Positions 24,646 through 35,113 of a DNA stretch of 64,000 bases are shown piece after piece. The notes under the pieces are model-generated. The model was not told the DNA's origin. It did not search any database and worked only from the letters and a program-made list of their open reading frames with translations. Each line of letters opens with the position of its first letter. The stretch's first letter is position 1. The DNA is from an uncultured Verrucomicrobiota bacterium (GTDB lineage Bacteria; Verrucomicrobiota; Verrucomicrobiia; Chthoniobacterales; JACTMZ01): NCBI GenBank assembly GCA_903953565.1, contig CAJBKE010000002.1:1-64000 (forward strand). Direction: 5' to 3'. The position numbers and the translations under genes are program-made.

Positions 24646-25422
24646 CCGGAACACCAGATTTTCCGCTCGGCGCGGCGGGCGCAAGACAACTTCCGTGTGG
24701 TGGACGAGGGGAAGGATTGGATCGTGGTGGACAAACCGGCTGGGTTGCTCACGCATCCGACGCGTCCCGATGGCACTCCGACATTGTGGGATGGTTTGCG
24801 TCAGTTGCTGGCCTACGAACTGGCGAACCGCGGACAGTTGTCGATCATTACGCGCCTCGACCGCGAGACGAGCGGTCTGGTTCTCCTCGCGCTGACCCGC
24901 GGGCGGGCGCGTGATCTCGGCTTGGCCATGCAGCGTGGCGCCATCGGCAAGGAATACCTCGCGATCGTGCGCGGTTGGCCGGAATGGGAAACGATGGCGA
25001 TCGATGCACCGATCATCCGGCAAGGCGAAGTGTGCGACTCGCCGGTGTGGCTGAAGCGTTGTGTCGATGCGCGCGGCGCGGAGGCGGTGACGGAATTTTG
25101 CGTCGAGCGGCGTTTCGAGCGGGCGGAGGGAAAGTTCGCCCTGCTGAGGGCGCGGCCGCGCACGGGGCGGACGCACCAGATCCGGGTGCATGCGGCTCAC
25201 GCGGGGTTTTCTTTGGTCGGGGACAAGATTTACGGAGGGCGGGAAGGTGGGGCTTATCTGGAATTTATCGAGACGGGATGGACGCCGAAGCTGGCGGAGG
25301 AGCTTCTGTTGCCGCGCCATGCTTTGCATGCCAGCGCTTTGGAGTTCGAGACCGGGGAGGGGCGGCGCGAGGTGCGGAGCGGAATGCCGCCTGATTTGGC
25401 GGCCTTTGATTTTGGGAGGTGA
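24628..25422 (+). CDS. RluA-family pseudouridine synthase
   Basis: A 264-residue synthase converting uridine to pseudouridine in rRNA or tRNA. From the ATG at 24628 it reads VVDEGKDWIVVDKPAGLLTH, the usual beginning of the catalytic domain. The catalytic Asp is in IITRLDRETSGLVLLALTRG, with Thr where many paralogues have His. The late motif RPRTGRTHQIRVHAAHAGFS is conserved. There is no S4 domain at the N-terminus. Target site not assignable. The start overlaps the divergent ATPase start, so a later GTG start remains possible. Confidence 0.87.
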   Translation: MTQSDHPEHQIFRSARRAQDNFRVVDEGKDWIVVDKPAGLLTHPTRPDGTPTLWDGLRQLLAYELANRGQLSIITRLDRETSGLVLLALTRGRARDLGLAMQRGAIGKEYLAIVRGWPEWETMAIDAPIIRQGEVCDSPVWLKRCVDARGAEAVTEFCVERRFERAEGKFALLRARPRTGRTHQIRVHAAHAGFSLVGDKIYGGREGGAYLEFIETGWTPKLAEELLLPRHALHASALEFETGEGRREVRSGMPPDLAAFDFGR

Positions 25423-25457
25423 ACGCGGGTGGGGCTGTGCTATGTTGGACGATTCTT

Positions 25458-26912
25458 ATGTCCGACTACCTTCGCGTGGCGGGAATCCTTCTGGAAGTCC
25501 TGCTGCTCTTTAACCTGATCATTATTGCCCACGAACTGGGCCATTTCCTCGCTGCGCGCTGGCGCGGTTTGGTCGTGGAAAAATTCGGCATCTGGTTCGG
25601 CAAGCCGATCTGGAAGAAAACCATCGGCGGTGTGGAATACAGCCTCGGGTCGATTCCCGCCGGCGGGTTCGTGGCTTTGCCGCAGTTGGCGCCGATGGAA
25701 GCGGTCGAAGGGGACAGCAGGCATGACCGCGCCACGTTGCCGCCGGTCTCGGCTCTCGACAAAATCATCGTCGCGCTTTCTGGTCCGGTGGCCAGCATGC
25801 TGCTGGCGCTGCTCTGTGCGGTCATCGTTTGGTATGTCGGCCGCCCGGTCAGCCAAGCCGAGAGCACGACGGTCATCGGCTATGTGGTGCCCGACGGACC
25901 CGCGGCCAAAGCCGGCCTGCAGCCCGGCGACAAAATTCTCGAGGTCAACCGCCATCCGGTGACCAAGTTCGCCGGCATGGGCAACATGCGGCAGAGCGTG
26001 ACGTGGAATGTCGTCCGCAGCGAAGAGCCGCTCATTCCGGTCAAATTCGAGCGTGATGGAGCGGTGCAGACGGTCGAAGTCGAACCGGTCACGCCCGAAC
26101 GCGAGGGCTGGGGGCGCCGACCGCTGAGGCAGATCGGGATAGCGCCAGCCACCACACCGATGGTGGCGAAGGTTTTTCCGGACAGTCCCGCTGCCGCGGC
26201 AGGCATCCAACCTCGCGATCTGATCACCGCAGTCGACGGACAACCGTTGCTCAGCCTGGCTTCGCTTTCGGAATTTCTCAATACCCACCCGGCAGGCAAA
26301 CCCATTGATCTCACTGTGCAGCGCGGCGACGAGACGCTGCAATTACCCGTCACGCCTCTGCTTCCCGAGGGTGAGGACAAGCCGCGCGTCGGGATTTTGT
26401 GGGATGACCGCGGGGTTACCGTGCTCGAGCATCCCAACCCGGTCCAATTGGTCGTCGGCAGCGTTCGCACCATGGTCGACACGTTGTCGGCGGTTTTCTC
26501 GCCACGCAGCGATATCAAGGCCGAGCATCTGAGCGGTCCGGTCGGGATCATGCGCATTTACTACCTGCTCTTCGAGTCACCGGATGGTTGGCGCTTGGCC
26601 CTCTGGTTCAGCGTCGTGCTCAACGTCAATCTGGCCTTGCTCAACCTGCTGCCCATCCCCGTTTTGGATGGCGGCCACATCACCCTGGCCATCATCGAAG
26701 CAATCCGGCGCAAACCGATCAATGTGCGGGTGCTGGAAATCGTCCAGAGCGGCTTCGCCTTCCTCATCATCGGCTACATGCTCTACATCACATTCTTCGA
26801 CGTGCAGGACTTGCCGTGGCGCGGCAAGAGTGTGGAGCCGCCGGCGGAGTTGAAGTTCACGCCAGCTCCGGACAAGGCCGGCGCCGCGGACGGCGCCGCT
26901 ACAGGAATGTAG
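25458..26912 (+). CDS. rseP: Site-2 protease RseP-type intramembrane metalloprotease
   Basis: A 484-residue zinc intramembrane protease. The active site HExxH is in LIIIAHELGHFLAARWRG (about residues 20-37), and the third ligand is in NLLPIPVLDGGHITLAIIEA near the C-terminus. Two PDZ regions follow the first helices: VPDGPAAKAGLQPGDKILEV and FPDSPAAAAGIQPRDLITAV. RseP-type proteases cleave anti-sigma factors or signal peptides in the inner membrane. The final codons (GAADGAATGM) and the TAG stop come from repeat T2, so the C-terminal tail is repeat-derived. It is followed closely by ispG. Confidence 0.93.
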   Translation: MSDYLRVAGILLEVLLLFNLIIIAHELGHFLAARWRGLVVEKFGIWFGKPIWKKTIGGVEYSLGSIPAGGFVALPQLAPMEAVEGDSRHDRATLPPVSALDKIIVALSGPVASMLLALLCAVIVWYVGRPVSQAESTTVIGYVVPDGPAAKAGLQPGDKILEVNRHPVTKFAGMGNMRQSVTWNVVRSEEPLIPVKFERDGAVQTVEVEPVTPEREGWGRRPLRQIGIAPATTPMVAKVFPDSPAAAAGIQPRDLITAVDGQPLLSLASLSEFLNTHPAGKPIDLTVQRGDETLQLPVTPLLPEGEDKPRVGILWDDRGVTVLEHPNPVQLVVGSVRTMVDTLSAVFSPRSDIKAEHLSGPVGIMRIYYLLFESPDGWRLALWFSVVLNVNLALLNLLPIPVLDGGHITLAIIEAIRRKPINVRVLEIVQSGFAFLIIGYMLYITFFDVQDLPWRGKSVEPPAELKFTPAPDKAGAADGAATGM

Positions 26913-26933
26913 CGTCGGCGTCCTCGCCGACGA
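26880..26933. repeat. T-family repeat, copies T2 (back to back)
   Basis: CGGACGGCGCCGCTACA is followed 4 nt later by TGTAGCGTCGGCGTCCTCGC. The two half-units face each other. The first lies inside the rseP coding sequence and the second provides its TAG stop. Confidence 0.75.
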
Positions 26934-26942
26934 ATGCGCGCG

Positions 26943-28709
26943 ATGAGCAGCGAACTTCCGCCACCGTTTTATCCGGAGCGACGACGCAGTCGCGCGGTGC
27001 GCGTGGGTTCGACCGGGATCGGGGGAGAGAATCCCGTGCGGGTCCAATCGATGCTGACCTGCGACACGATGGATACCGAAGCCTGCGTGCGCGACTCGAT
27101 CGCGCTGGCCGATGTCGGCTGCGAAATCGTGCGCATCACCGCGCCGACCGTCAAAGATGCGCGCAACCTTGAGCCCATCCGCGATGCGTTACGCGCGCGT
27201 GGATGCAACGTGCCGCTGGTGGCGGATATCCATTTCAAACCCGAAGCAGCGCTCGAATCAGCCAAATGGGTCGAAAAGGTGCGGGTCAATCCGGGTAATT
27301 ACGCCGACTCGAAAAAATTCGCCGTGCGCGAATATACCGACGGTCAATACGCGGAAGAAATCGAACGCATCCGCGAAAAATTCGCGCCTTTGGTCAAACT
27401 GTGCCAAGAGCGTGGCGTCTCCATGCGCATTGGGACGAACCACGGATCGCTGAGCGACCGTATCATGAACCGCTACGGCGATACGCCGCTCGGCATGGTG
27501 GAAAGTGCCCTGGAATTCGCCCGCATCGCACGGGAGATGAACTATCACGACTTCGTTTTTTCGATGAAGGCGTCGAATCCGAAAGTCATGATCGCCGCTT
27601 ACCGCCTGTTGGTCTCACGCCTGGCTGCGGAAGGACCGGATTGGAACTATCCGATCCACCTCGGCGTGACCGAAGCGGGCGATGGCGAGGATGGCCGGAT
27701 CAAAAGCGCGGTGGGTATCGGTTCGCTCTTGGCTGATGGGATTGGCGACACCATCCGGGTGAGTTTGACCGAGGACAGTGTGCACGAGATTCCGGTGGCC
27801 AAGGAGTTGGTCGCGCTTTTTGCCGGGAACTGCGAAGGATGGACTGGCGGCGAGAAACTCTCCTTCGATCCGTTCTCCTACACGCGCCGTGCGAGTGCAA
27901 AGCTGACCATCAACGGAATCCCCCTTGGCAGCGATGAAGTGCCGCGAGTTGTGGTGACGCGGAAGCATTTCGATGCGGTGGCGCACAAGTTGTCCGCGTT
28001 GGGGGACTTCCAGCCCGAGTTGGTCTACGAAGATTTGCCGATCGTCGAAATCGATCCGCGCAATGCCAGTGAGGTTGCCGAATTGAACGCGCGTCCGCAG
28101 GCCTGCCTTGTCACGGTGAAAGACGGACTCGATCTTCCGGTCATTGCCGCGTTCCGTTTGCTCGCGGCCAAGGTTGAAGCGCGTCATCCGATTCTCTTGA
28201 AGGACTCGCTCGATCCGCGGCCTGATCCGCAGGCGCCTTTCGTGCGGACGCTGCTTGCCGCGAGCGCCCGCTTGGGTTCACTCCTGTGCGACGGGATCGG
28301 CGATGCCATCTTGCTACGAACGGAGGATGCTCCGGGGCAAACGCTGCGTTTGTCCTACAACATTCTTCAGGCGGTGGGCGCGCGCATCTTCAAGACGGAT
28401 TACGTGGCCTGTCCGAGCTGCGGACGGACGTTGTTCAACCTCCAGGAGACGACAGCAAGGATCAAAGCGGTCACGCAACATTTGAAGGGCGTGAAAATTG
28501 CCATCATGGGCTGCATCGTGAATGGTCCGGGCGAGATGGCCGATGCCGATTTCGGCTACGTCGGGGGAGCACCCGGCAAAGTGAACCTTTATGTCGGCAA
28601 GAAAGCGGTGAAGTTCAACATTCCGGAGGCCGAAGCGGTGGATCGCTTGGTCGATTTGATCAAGGAACACGGGCGGTGGGTGGAAGCGAAAGAGAAGGCT
28701 GAAGCCTGA
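26943..28709 (+). CDS. ispG: 4-hydroxy-3-methylbut-2-enyl diphosphate synthase, long form
   Basis: IspG (GcpE) makes HMBPP in the MEP isoprenoid pathway and uses a [4Fe-4S] cluster. At 588 residues it is the long form with an inserted middle domain, as seen in Chlamydiae, Bacteroidetes and plants. The N-terminal TIM barrel includes NPVRVQSMLTCDTMDTEACV and VPLVADIHFKPEAALESAKW. The cluster-binding domain has YVACPSCGRTLFNLQETTAR and IAIMGCIVNGPGEMADADFG, with the cysteines. The ATG at 26943 is chosen over one at 26934 because it lies outside repeat T2. Probably co-transcribed with rseP. Confidence 0.95.
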   Translation: MSSELPPPFYPERRRSRAVRVGSTGIGGENPVRVQSMLTCDTMDTEACVRDSIALADVGCEIVRITAPTVKDARNLEPIRDALRARGCNVPLVADIHFKPEAALESAKWVEKVRVNPGNYADSKKFAVREYTDGQYAEEIERIREKFAPLVKLCQERGVSMRIGTNHGSLSDRIMNRYGDTPLGMVESALEFARIAREMNYHDFVFSMKASNPKVMIAAYRLLVSRLAAEGPDWNYPIHLGVTEAGDGEDGRIKSAVGIGSLLADGIGDTIRVSLTEDSVHEIPVAKELVALFAGNCEGWTGGEKLSFDPFSYTRRASAKLTINGIPLGSDEVPRVVVTRKHFDAVAHKLSALGDFQPELVYEDLPIVEIDPRNASEVAELNARPQACLVTVKDGLDLPVIAAFRLLAAKVEARHPILLKDSLDPRPDPQAPFVRTLLAASARLGSLLCDGIGDAILLRTEDAPGQTLRLSYNILQAVGARIFKTDYVACPSCGRTLFNLQETTARIKAVTQHLKGVKIAIMGCIVNGPGEMADADFGYVGGAPGKVNLYVGKKAVKFNIPEAEAVDRLVDLIKEHGRWVEAKEKAEA

Positions 28710-28730
28710 GTGGGAAACTTGAATGGGGGA

Positions 28731-28801
28731 TGTAGCGGAGCTCTGCGGGCGCCGGAGCCTGTAAAGCGACAAGGCAGCGACGGTCACAGACCGACGCTAC
28801 A
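28731..28801. repeat. T-family repeat, copy T3
   Basis: TGTAGCGGAGCTCTGCGGGC at the left and CGGTCACAGACCGACGCTACA at its right end. The right half matches copies T4 and T9. It lies between ispG and the RNase P RNA. Confidence 0.7.
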
Positions 28802-28857
28802 AACAAGGAAGGCAGCCCGCGGTTGCGAAAGTCATTCGCCGGGCATAGCTTTCTCAC

Positions 28858-29252
28858 GGCGGGTGGCCGGCGGCCGCTGCGCGGTTCGCCCGCGCAGAGG
28901 AAAGTCCGGACACCTCGGGGCAGCACGCCGCGTGCAAACGCGGGGCCGGCGGACGCAAGTCCGCCGCCACGGATAGTGTCGCAGAAAATATACCGCCTGC
29001 CTCGGCAGGTAAGGTTGAAATGGCGGGGTAAGAGCCCACCGCGCGGCGAGTGATCGTCGCGGCAGGACAAACCCCGTGCGGTGCAAGACAGAACAGGAAT
29101 GACGGCCCGCCCCGGCCGTCCCGCGCAAGCGGGACACATTCCGGGTATTAGTCGCACCCCGCGCAAGCGGGGCGCCGGTGGCAACACCGGTGAGAGAAAT
29201 GGTCGCCCGGACGGTTCGCCGTCCGACAGAATCCGGCTTACGGCCACCCGCC
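28858..29252 (+). ncRNA. rnpB: RNase P RNA, bacterial class A
   Basis: Catalytic RNA of RNase P, about 395 nt. The ends pair to form helix P1: GGCGGGTGGCC at 28858-28868 with GGCCACCCGCC at 29242-29252. Universally conserved blocks are present in order: GAGGAAAGTCCGGACACC near 28897, AAGAGCCCACCGCGC near 29030, and GAGAGAAATGG followed by ACAGAATCCGGCTTACGG near the 3' end. Variable arms contain GC-rich hairpins such as GTCCCGCGCAAGCGGGAC. A short T run follows P1 and probably ends transcription. The overlapping open frames are not genes. Confidence 0.95.
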
Positions 29253-29256
29253 CTTT

Positions 29257-30830
<1,574 letters not shown>

Positions 30831-30834
<4 letters not shown>

Positions 30835-31259
30835 TTGTGTTCGACCCCGAATTTGCGCAGCAGAGCGTGTTCGCTTTTGTCCCAACCGGCTGCCGCCGCG
30901 ACATAGATCGCAGCCAGAATCCACGCCATGAAGAATTGCGAGAGCGCGTAAGCGTAGGCGAGATTGACGTCGCCCCAGACCTTTTTCTCCATCAGTCCGG
31001 GAAACCAGCCCACGCCGATAGGGAGCAGAAAGTAGTAGACGATGAAGAAAATAGTCGCCGGAACAATGAGGCGCATTTTGCGGCGAACCAACGCTTTGAA
31101 GTCGGTGTCTTTGGCAATGCGGTCCCACTGCACGGGATCGATATCCTCGTCGGCGGTGCGCTCGTGCCCGGGTTTTGCGCCTCTACAGCCCAGCGGGGCG
31201 ATGTCGGTCTGGGAACCGACGGCAGGTGTAAGGTCTTGGTCGCCGTGGGGGGATAACAT
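30831..31259 (-). CDS. DUF485 (YjcH-like) inner-membrane protein
   Basis: A 142-residue protein with two membrane helices: RLIVPATIFFIVYYFLLPIG and YAYALSQFFMAWILAAIYVA. The conserved layout is DUF485, the partner of ActP-type symporters. The N-terminal 50 residues are longer and less conserved than in YjcH. The ATG at 31259 is chosen; the longer open frame to 31364 would translate the tRNA-Pro gene. It overlaps actP by ATGA. Function of DUF485 is unproven; it may stabilise the symporter. Confidence 0.85.
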
Positions 31260-31303
31260 TCGAGGGATATGATCAAGCCGCAGGGGACTTGGGAAGTCCA
31301 AGG

Positions 31304-31380
31304 TGGTCGGGCTGGTGGGATTTGAACCCACGGCCTCTGCGTCCCGAACGCAGCGCTCTACCAAGCTGAGCCACAGCCCG
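31304..31380 (-). tRNA. tRNA-Pro (CGG)
   Basis: The minus strand folds as a cloverleaf: acceptor CGGGCTG/CAGCCCG, D arm GCTCAGCTTGGTAGAGC, anticodon arm CTGCGTTCGGGACGCAG with anticodon CGG, and T arm GTGGGTTCAAATCCCAC. The discriminator base is A and the CCA end is encoded (31304-31306). It lies 44 nt upstream of the DUF485 gene on the same strand. Confidence 0.96.
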
Positions 31381-31473
31381 TGATCAGATCGGACTTATCG
31401 CATGGGGCGGGTCGGGTGGCAAGCGGGGACAACGATGGACGGAGCGGTTTTGAGATTTGACCCCGTGTGTGCT

Positions 31474-31543
31474 TGTAACGGCGGTCTGTGACCGTCGGAC
31501 CACAAAAAAGAAAAGGCACCAACGGTCACAGACCGCCGCTACA
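31474..31543. repeat. T-family repeat, copy T4
   Basis: TGTAACGGCGGTCTGTGACC at the left pairs with GGTCACAGACCGCCGCTACA at the right, so the whole 70-nt unit can fold into one long hairpin with an A-rich loop. It lies between tRNA-Pro and ccsA, in a 245-nt gap with no gene. Confidence 0.8.
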
Positions 31544-31626
31544 TTTTCAGGTCGGGATTCGGGCGCCTTTTCCTCGGCGATCTCTGTGTCCTCTGCGATT
31601 CTTGTTTTTAAAGACCGCCGCCGAAA

Positions 31627-33288
31627 TCAGGCGGGGACGTGTTGGGCTTTTTGGGCGCCGCGGTGGCGGATCACGGCGGTTCCGACGTAAATGGCTTCGG
31701 CGGCGAGGAAGGCGAGGACGTATTCTTCTCCACCAACGCCGAAGCCGTAGCTGTGGAGTCCTGCGCCGAGGACGTAGTTCACGCCATACCAGGCCATGAT
31801 GATGCCGGCGAAATTGACCACGGCGGCCACGGCGATGCCGAAGTCACCCCACCAACCGGCCATTTTGCCGTGGATGGCGACGACATACATAAGCAGCGCG
31901 ATGAGGGCCCATGTTTCCTTGGGATCCCAGCCCCAGAAACGTCCCCAGCTGTAATTGGCCCACACACCTCCAAGGATGGTTCCGGCTGCGAGCAAAATGA
32001 GACCGACGAACATCATTCGGTAGAGCCATTCGTGCAGCGGACGGATAGCTTCGGCGGTCTCCGGCTTGCGGATGTAGCGCCAGAGGACGACGTGGGCGAA
32101 ACCCAGGGCGAGCGCGAAGGCGGCGTAGCTCAAGGTGATGGTGAGCACATGGACGGTGAGCCAAAAATTATCGCGCAGCACGGGGACGAGCGGATCAAGA
32201 CGCGCGGGCATAGCCACGGGAAGGCTGCGCACGAGGAGCAGGCAGAGGAAACTGACGGGCAAAGCGCTCAGGAGCATGAGGCGGTTGCGGTAGACGGCGT
32301 AGAAGATGAGTCCGAAAAGCACAGTCCCCATGGCGACCCAGACGACCGACTCATACATGTTGGTCACGGGGGCGCGTTCCGCGATGAGGACGCGCAGGAA
32401 GATTCCGTAAAGCATGAAGCCGAGGGACAATGCACTCAACGCGACCCCGCCGCGCAGCAGCCAATGGCGCGCTCCATGCCGTGCTCCGGCCATAAGGAGC
32501 AAGGCAGCAGGCACGAGCAACCACATTGCGGTGTCGAAAGGTTTGAGGCGGTTGTAGAAATTCTCGCGGCTGACCACCGATTCGGTCGGATAAATGTCGG
32601 GATTGAGTGCGCGGAGATCATCGACCAGCCGTTGGGCGGCGGCATCGAAAGCCGCGTTGTCGCCCTCGCGCCCGGCCATGTTCAAATTGCGCAGATCCTG
32701 CAAAATGGGCGCGGCTTTTTCCGGCGGGTAGGCCACGGCCAGTTGGTCGATGGACAGCCATGGTGCGCCCGCGGGCGAGCCCGGCGGGGGCGGGGCGATG
32801 AGGAAAGCGGTGGTCGCGCCGAGCGCGTCGAAGAGTTGCAACCGTCCGAGCACAGTCTGGGCTTCCGAATTCATGCGAGGCACCGGTTCGCCGGCTTGGC
32901 GCAGGGAGGCCGCTTCCTGCGAGAGTGTGGAGAGACCGGTTGCGGCGGCGAGTTCCTTGCGAGTGAAACGTTTGCGGGTGGCATCCAAGCCGAGCTGTTC
33001 GACCAGCGGACGGTAGGAGATGAGGATCATTGGTTCCGTGCTCCAGTCGCGCGTGGCGAAAAGGTTGGAGAAAGCGAACGCGCTGCCGTTGAAAGATTCC
33101 CCGTCGGTCGTGCGCACCGGATCGCGTCCGGCGATCTTGACCAGCACCTCGTGTCCGAATGTGCCGATGGGCTTGCGACGTCCGGAATCCTGCACGGCGA
33201 GGTATTCCCAAGGTCCGATGTCGGCCGCGGGCGGGGCGGCGGGCAACACGGCGGCGGTGGTGAGAAGGATGGCGAGGATGAGTTTCAC
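31627..33288 (-). CDS. ccsA: Cytochrome c biogenesis protein CcsA/ResC type (system II)
   Basis: A 553-residue protein. The first 240 residues are a periplasmic region after a signal segment (MKLILAILLTTAAVLPA). The C-terminal half has about eight membrane helices. The haem-handling Trp-rich motif is WGRFWGWDPKETWALIALLM (about residue 465), diagnostic of CcsA, and a conserved His lies in LTVHVLTITLSYAAFALALG. CcsA and ResB together export haem and attach it to apocytochrome c. It overlaps resB by ATGA. The long N-terminal extension is not part of minimal CcsA and may contact other maturation factors. Confidence 0.92.
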   Translation of the reverse strand: MKLILAILLTTAAVLPAAPPAADIGPWEYLAVQDSGRRKPIGTFGHEVLVKIAGRDPVRTTDGESFNGSAFAFSNLFATRDWSTEPMILISYRPLVEQLGLDATRKRFTRKELAAATGLSTLSQEAASLRQAGEPVPRMNSEAQTVLGRLQLFDALGATTAFLIAPPPPGSPAGAPWLSIDQLAVAYPPEKAAPILQDLRNLNMAGREGDNAAFDAAAQRLVDDLRALNPDIYPTESVVSRENFYNRLKPFDTAMWLLVPAALLLMAGARHGARHWLLRGGVALSALSLGFMLYGIFLRVLIAERAPVTNMYESVVWVAMGTVLFGLIFYAVYRNRLMLLSALPVSFLCLLLVRSLPVAMPARLDPLVPVLRDNFWLTVHVLTITLSYAAFALALGFAHVVLWRYIRKPETAEAIRPLHEWLYRMMFVGLILLAAGTILGGVWANYSWGRFWGWDPKETWALIALLMYVVAIHGKMAGWWGDFGIAVAAVVNFAGIIMAWYGVNYVLGAGLHSYGFGVGGEEYVLAFLAAEAIYVGTAVIRHRGAQKAQHVPA

Positions 33289-34814
33289 TTAGTGAGAGCA
33301 GGAGTGCGGTTCGTGTCGGAGTGGTCAACAGCCGTCGCCGGGGACGGCGACGCTACAGAAGATCCGGGGCGGCGGAAGATGAACATGGTAACGAGGCCGG
33401 CGCAGAGGATGAGCGAGCCGACCCATTTGCCCAGCCAGCCCGGATCGCGGAGAATTTGCACCGAGCTTTGCGAGAGGTCGTTGGGATTCCACGAGGCTTG
33501 CGAGATTTTGTAGGTCAGTCCGGTGAGGGAACGCCAGAGGGCCTGCGGATAGTTGGCCGGTTGGTTCATCGAGCAGGAACCGGTGCCGCCGATTTTTCCG
33601 TCGGGGAGTACCATGGCCAAATCGCTGCGGAACGAGGCGGGTTCGTCGGTGCCCTCGTTGCGTTCGACGGTGAAATTTTCCAGCACGAGTCCGAAAGGCA
33701 GGTCGGCCACTTCCCAGCCATAGGCGATTTCGAGAGGAAAGGTGCCGGTCGGCAGACTGACGCGCCAACCGGCGCCGACCCATTGTTCGACGGTGCGATC
33801 GGCCTTGCTGGCGCGAACGAGTATGCCGTCGAGCAGGCCTTGCCCCGGAGGAATCGGCTCGCCGGCCGGCAAGGGACGGAAATCAAATCCGGCTTGCGCT
33901 GTGGGAAGAATTTCGCGGGCTTCAATCGTCCAGTCATTCCACCCGGTGATGACCGGTTGATCCGCGGCGAGCTGGGTGGAGGAAACTTGGCGTCCGGCGG
34001 CGAAAATTTCGAGTTGCAGCTTTCCGTCGGGTTGCGCGACGAGGACGGCGCGGTTGGCGGCTCCGGTAGTCGGGGCAGGCGCGCCGGGTTTGGCCAGATC
34101 GACCGTGATGAGTCCGAGATCGAGACGGTTGTGATTGCGGTCGCCGGCCAGCAACCATTGCTCAATGGTCTGGTTCATGGCTTTGGTCTGCAGACGGATG
34201 AGCACCGCGGGACTGCCGGCGGGTGCGGTGGCGGGACGGAAGTTGGCAATGAGCCGCGGTGAGTCGGCCACGGCTTGCAGTTTCCACCCGCCGGGAGTCG
34301 TCCACAGATCGAGCGGATCTCCGGTCTGCACGCGCAGCGGTTGCCGTCCGAGTTCGATCATCACGGCGCGTTGAGCGTCCGGATCGCGCACCGTGATTTG
34401 CCGGGTTTGCAGGACGAGTTTGTTGTCCGGAGGAGAGTCTTTGAAAAGGGTCATCGTTCCCTCGATCCCCCAAGCCTGACCGACAACAGAACCGATCATG
34501 ACGATGATGATGCCCAAGTGGGTGAGGAGGAATCCGGTGTGGTATTGTTTCCACGGCCAGCGCATGAATGCGCTGCAAATGAGGTTGGCGCCGAGGAAGA
34601 GCAACCACAGGTGGAACCACGGTGCTTCGTAGATCCAAGTGCGGGCCGTATCCGCATCGAACTTCGACTCGGCAATAGTGCCGACGATGCTCATGACAAT
34701 GAGCACGCTCAACAGGATGACCGCCAGCCGCAGCGAAGCGAAGAACCGGAAGACCGGATCGCGTTTCCAAGCATACCGCGGCGGGCGCGAAGGGCCGGCA
34801 CCGGGTGACGTCAT
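33285..34814 (-). CDS. resB: Cytochrome c biogenesis protein ResB type (system II)
   Basis: A 509-residue protein. The N-terminal part has the ResB layout: FFASLRLAVILLSVLIVMSI with VGTIAESKFD, then WFHLWLLFLGANLICSAFMR and YHTGFLLTHLGIIIVMIGSV. A large periplasmic domain follows, and a last helix lies near residue 475 (WVGSLILCAGLVTMFIF). The ATG at 34814 is preferred to the open frame running to 35390, which crosses the repeat cluster. The C-terminal tail after the last helix (SVASPSPATAV) is translated from repeat T5. It pairs with ccsA, with overlapping stop and start. Confidence 0.9.
   Translation of the reverse strand: MTSPGAGPSRPPRYAWKRDPVFRFFASLRLAVILLSVLIVMSIVGTIAESKFDADTARTWIYEAPWFHLWLLFLGANLICSAFMRWPWKQYHTGFLLTHLGIIIVMIGSVVGQAWGIEGTMTLFKDSPPDNKLVLQTRQITVRDPDAQRAVMIELGRQPLRVQTGDPLDLWTTPGGWKLQAVADSPRLIANFRPATAPAGSPAVLIRLQTKAMNQTIEQWLLAGDRNHNRLDLGLITVDLAKPGAPAPTTGAANRAVLVAQPDGKLQLEIFAAGRQVSSTQLAADQPVITGWNDWTIEAREILPTAQAGFDFRPLPAGEPIPPGQGLLDGILVRASKADRTVEQWVGAGWRVSLPTGTFPLEIAYGWEVADLPFGLVLENFTVERNEGTDEPASFRSDLAMVLPDGKIGGTGSCSMNQPANYPQALWRSLTGLTYKISQASWNPNDLSQSSVQILRDPGWLGKWVGSLILCAGLVTMFIFRRPGSSVASPSPATAVDHSDTNRTPALTK
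33329..33357. repeat. T-family repeat, copy T5 inside resB
   Basis: CAGCCGTCGCCGGGGACGGC, followed by GACGCTACA, is identical over about 27 nt to copy T6. It lies within the last 25 codons of resB. Confidence 0.8.
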
Positions 34815-34879
34815 GAAGGCTAATACGCTAAATGGGGCGCTTCCGGAGTCAAGGAAGGGCGGATCGGGCAAGGGCGGAA

Positions 34880-34898
34880 GGCTGAAACCTGAAAACTG
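34880..34898. repeat. CTGAAAAC-type low-complexity repeat
   Basis: GGCTGAAACCTGAAAACTGA is of the same type as the strings at 5126, 16064 and 56246. It sits upstream of resB, within the repeat-rich gap. Confidence 0.5.
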
Positions 34899-34916
34899 AG
34901 TGAGACGCAAGCAGCG

Positions 34917-35070
34917 GTTGGTTGGGCCAGCCGACCCTACTGGGAATGAACGGCCGTCGCCGGGGACGGCGACGCTACAGGGGCTGTTGATCGAGGCGGG
35001 GAAGGTGGATCGCGCCGTCCCGGAGCGATTTTGTCTGCGGGAAATCGCGATGGGGACATCGCGATCCACC
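34917..35070. repeat. Cluster of G2, T6 and R6 repeats
   Basis: Three repeat families lie side by side in the gap between the PAS gene end and resB. G2 is GTTGGGCCAGCCGACCCTAC near 34921. T6 is CGGCCGTCGCCGGGGACGGC with GACGCTACA to 34979. R6 begins GGTGGATCGCGCCGTCCCGG at 35004 and ends ATCGCGATCCACC at 35070. The gap from 34815 to 35113 contains nothing else recognisable. Confidence 0.8.
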
Positions 35071-35113
35071 TGGGGTGACGTTGGCGGGTGCGGTGAGACG
35101 GGGCGTCGACGGC

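Noticed and set aside
31260-31364. N-terminal extension of the DUF485 protein
   Set aside because: The in-frame extension is the translation of tRNA-Pro, so the real start is the ATG at 31259.
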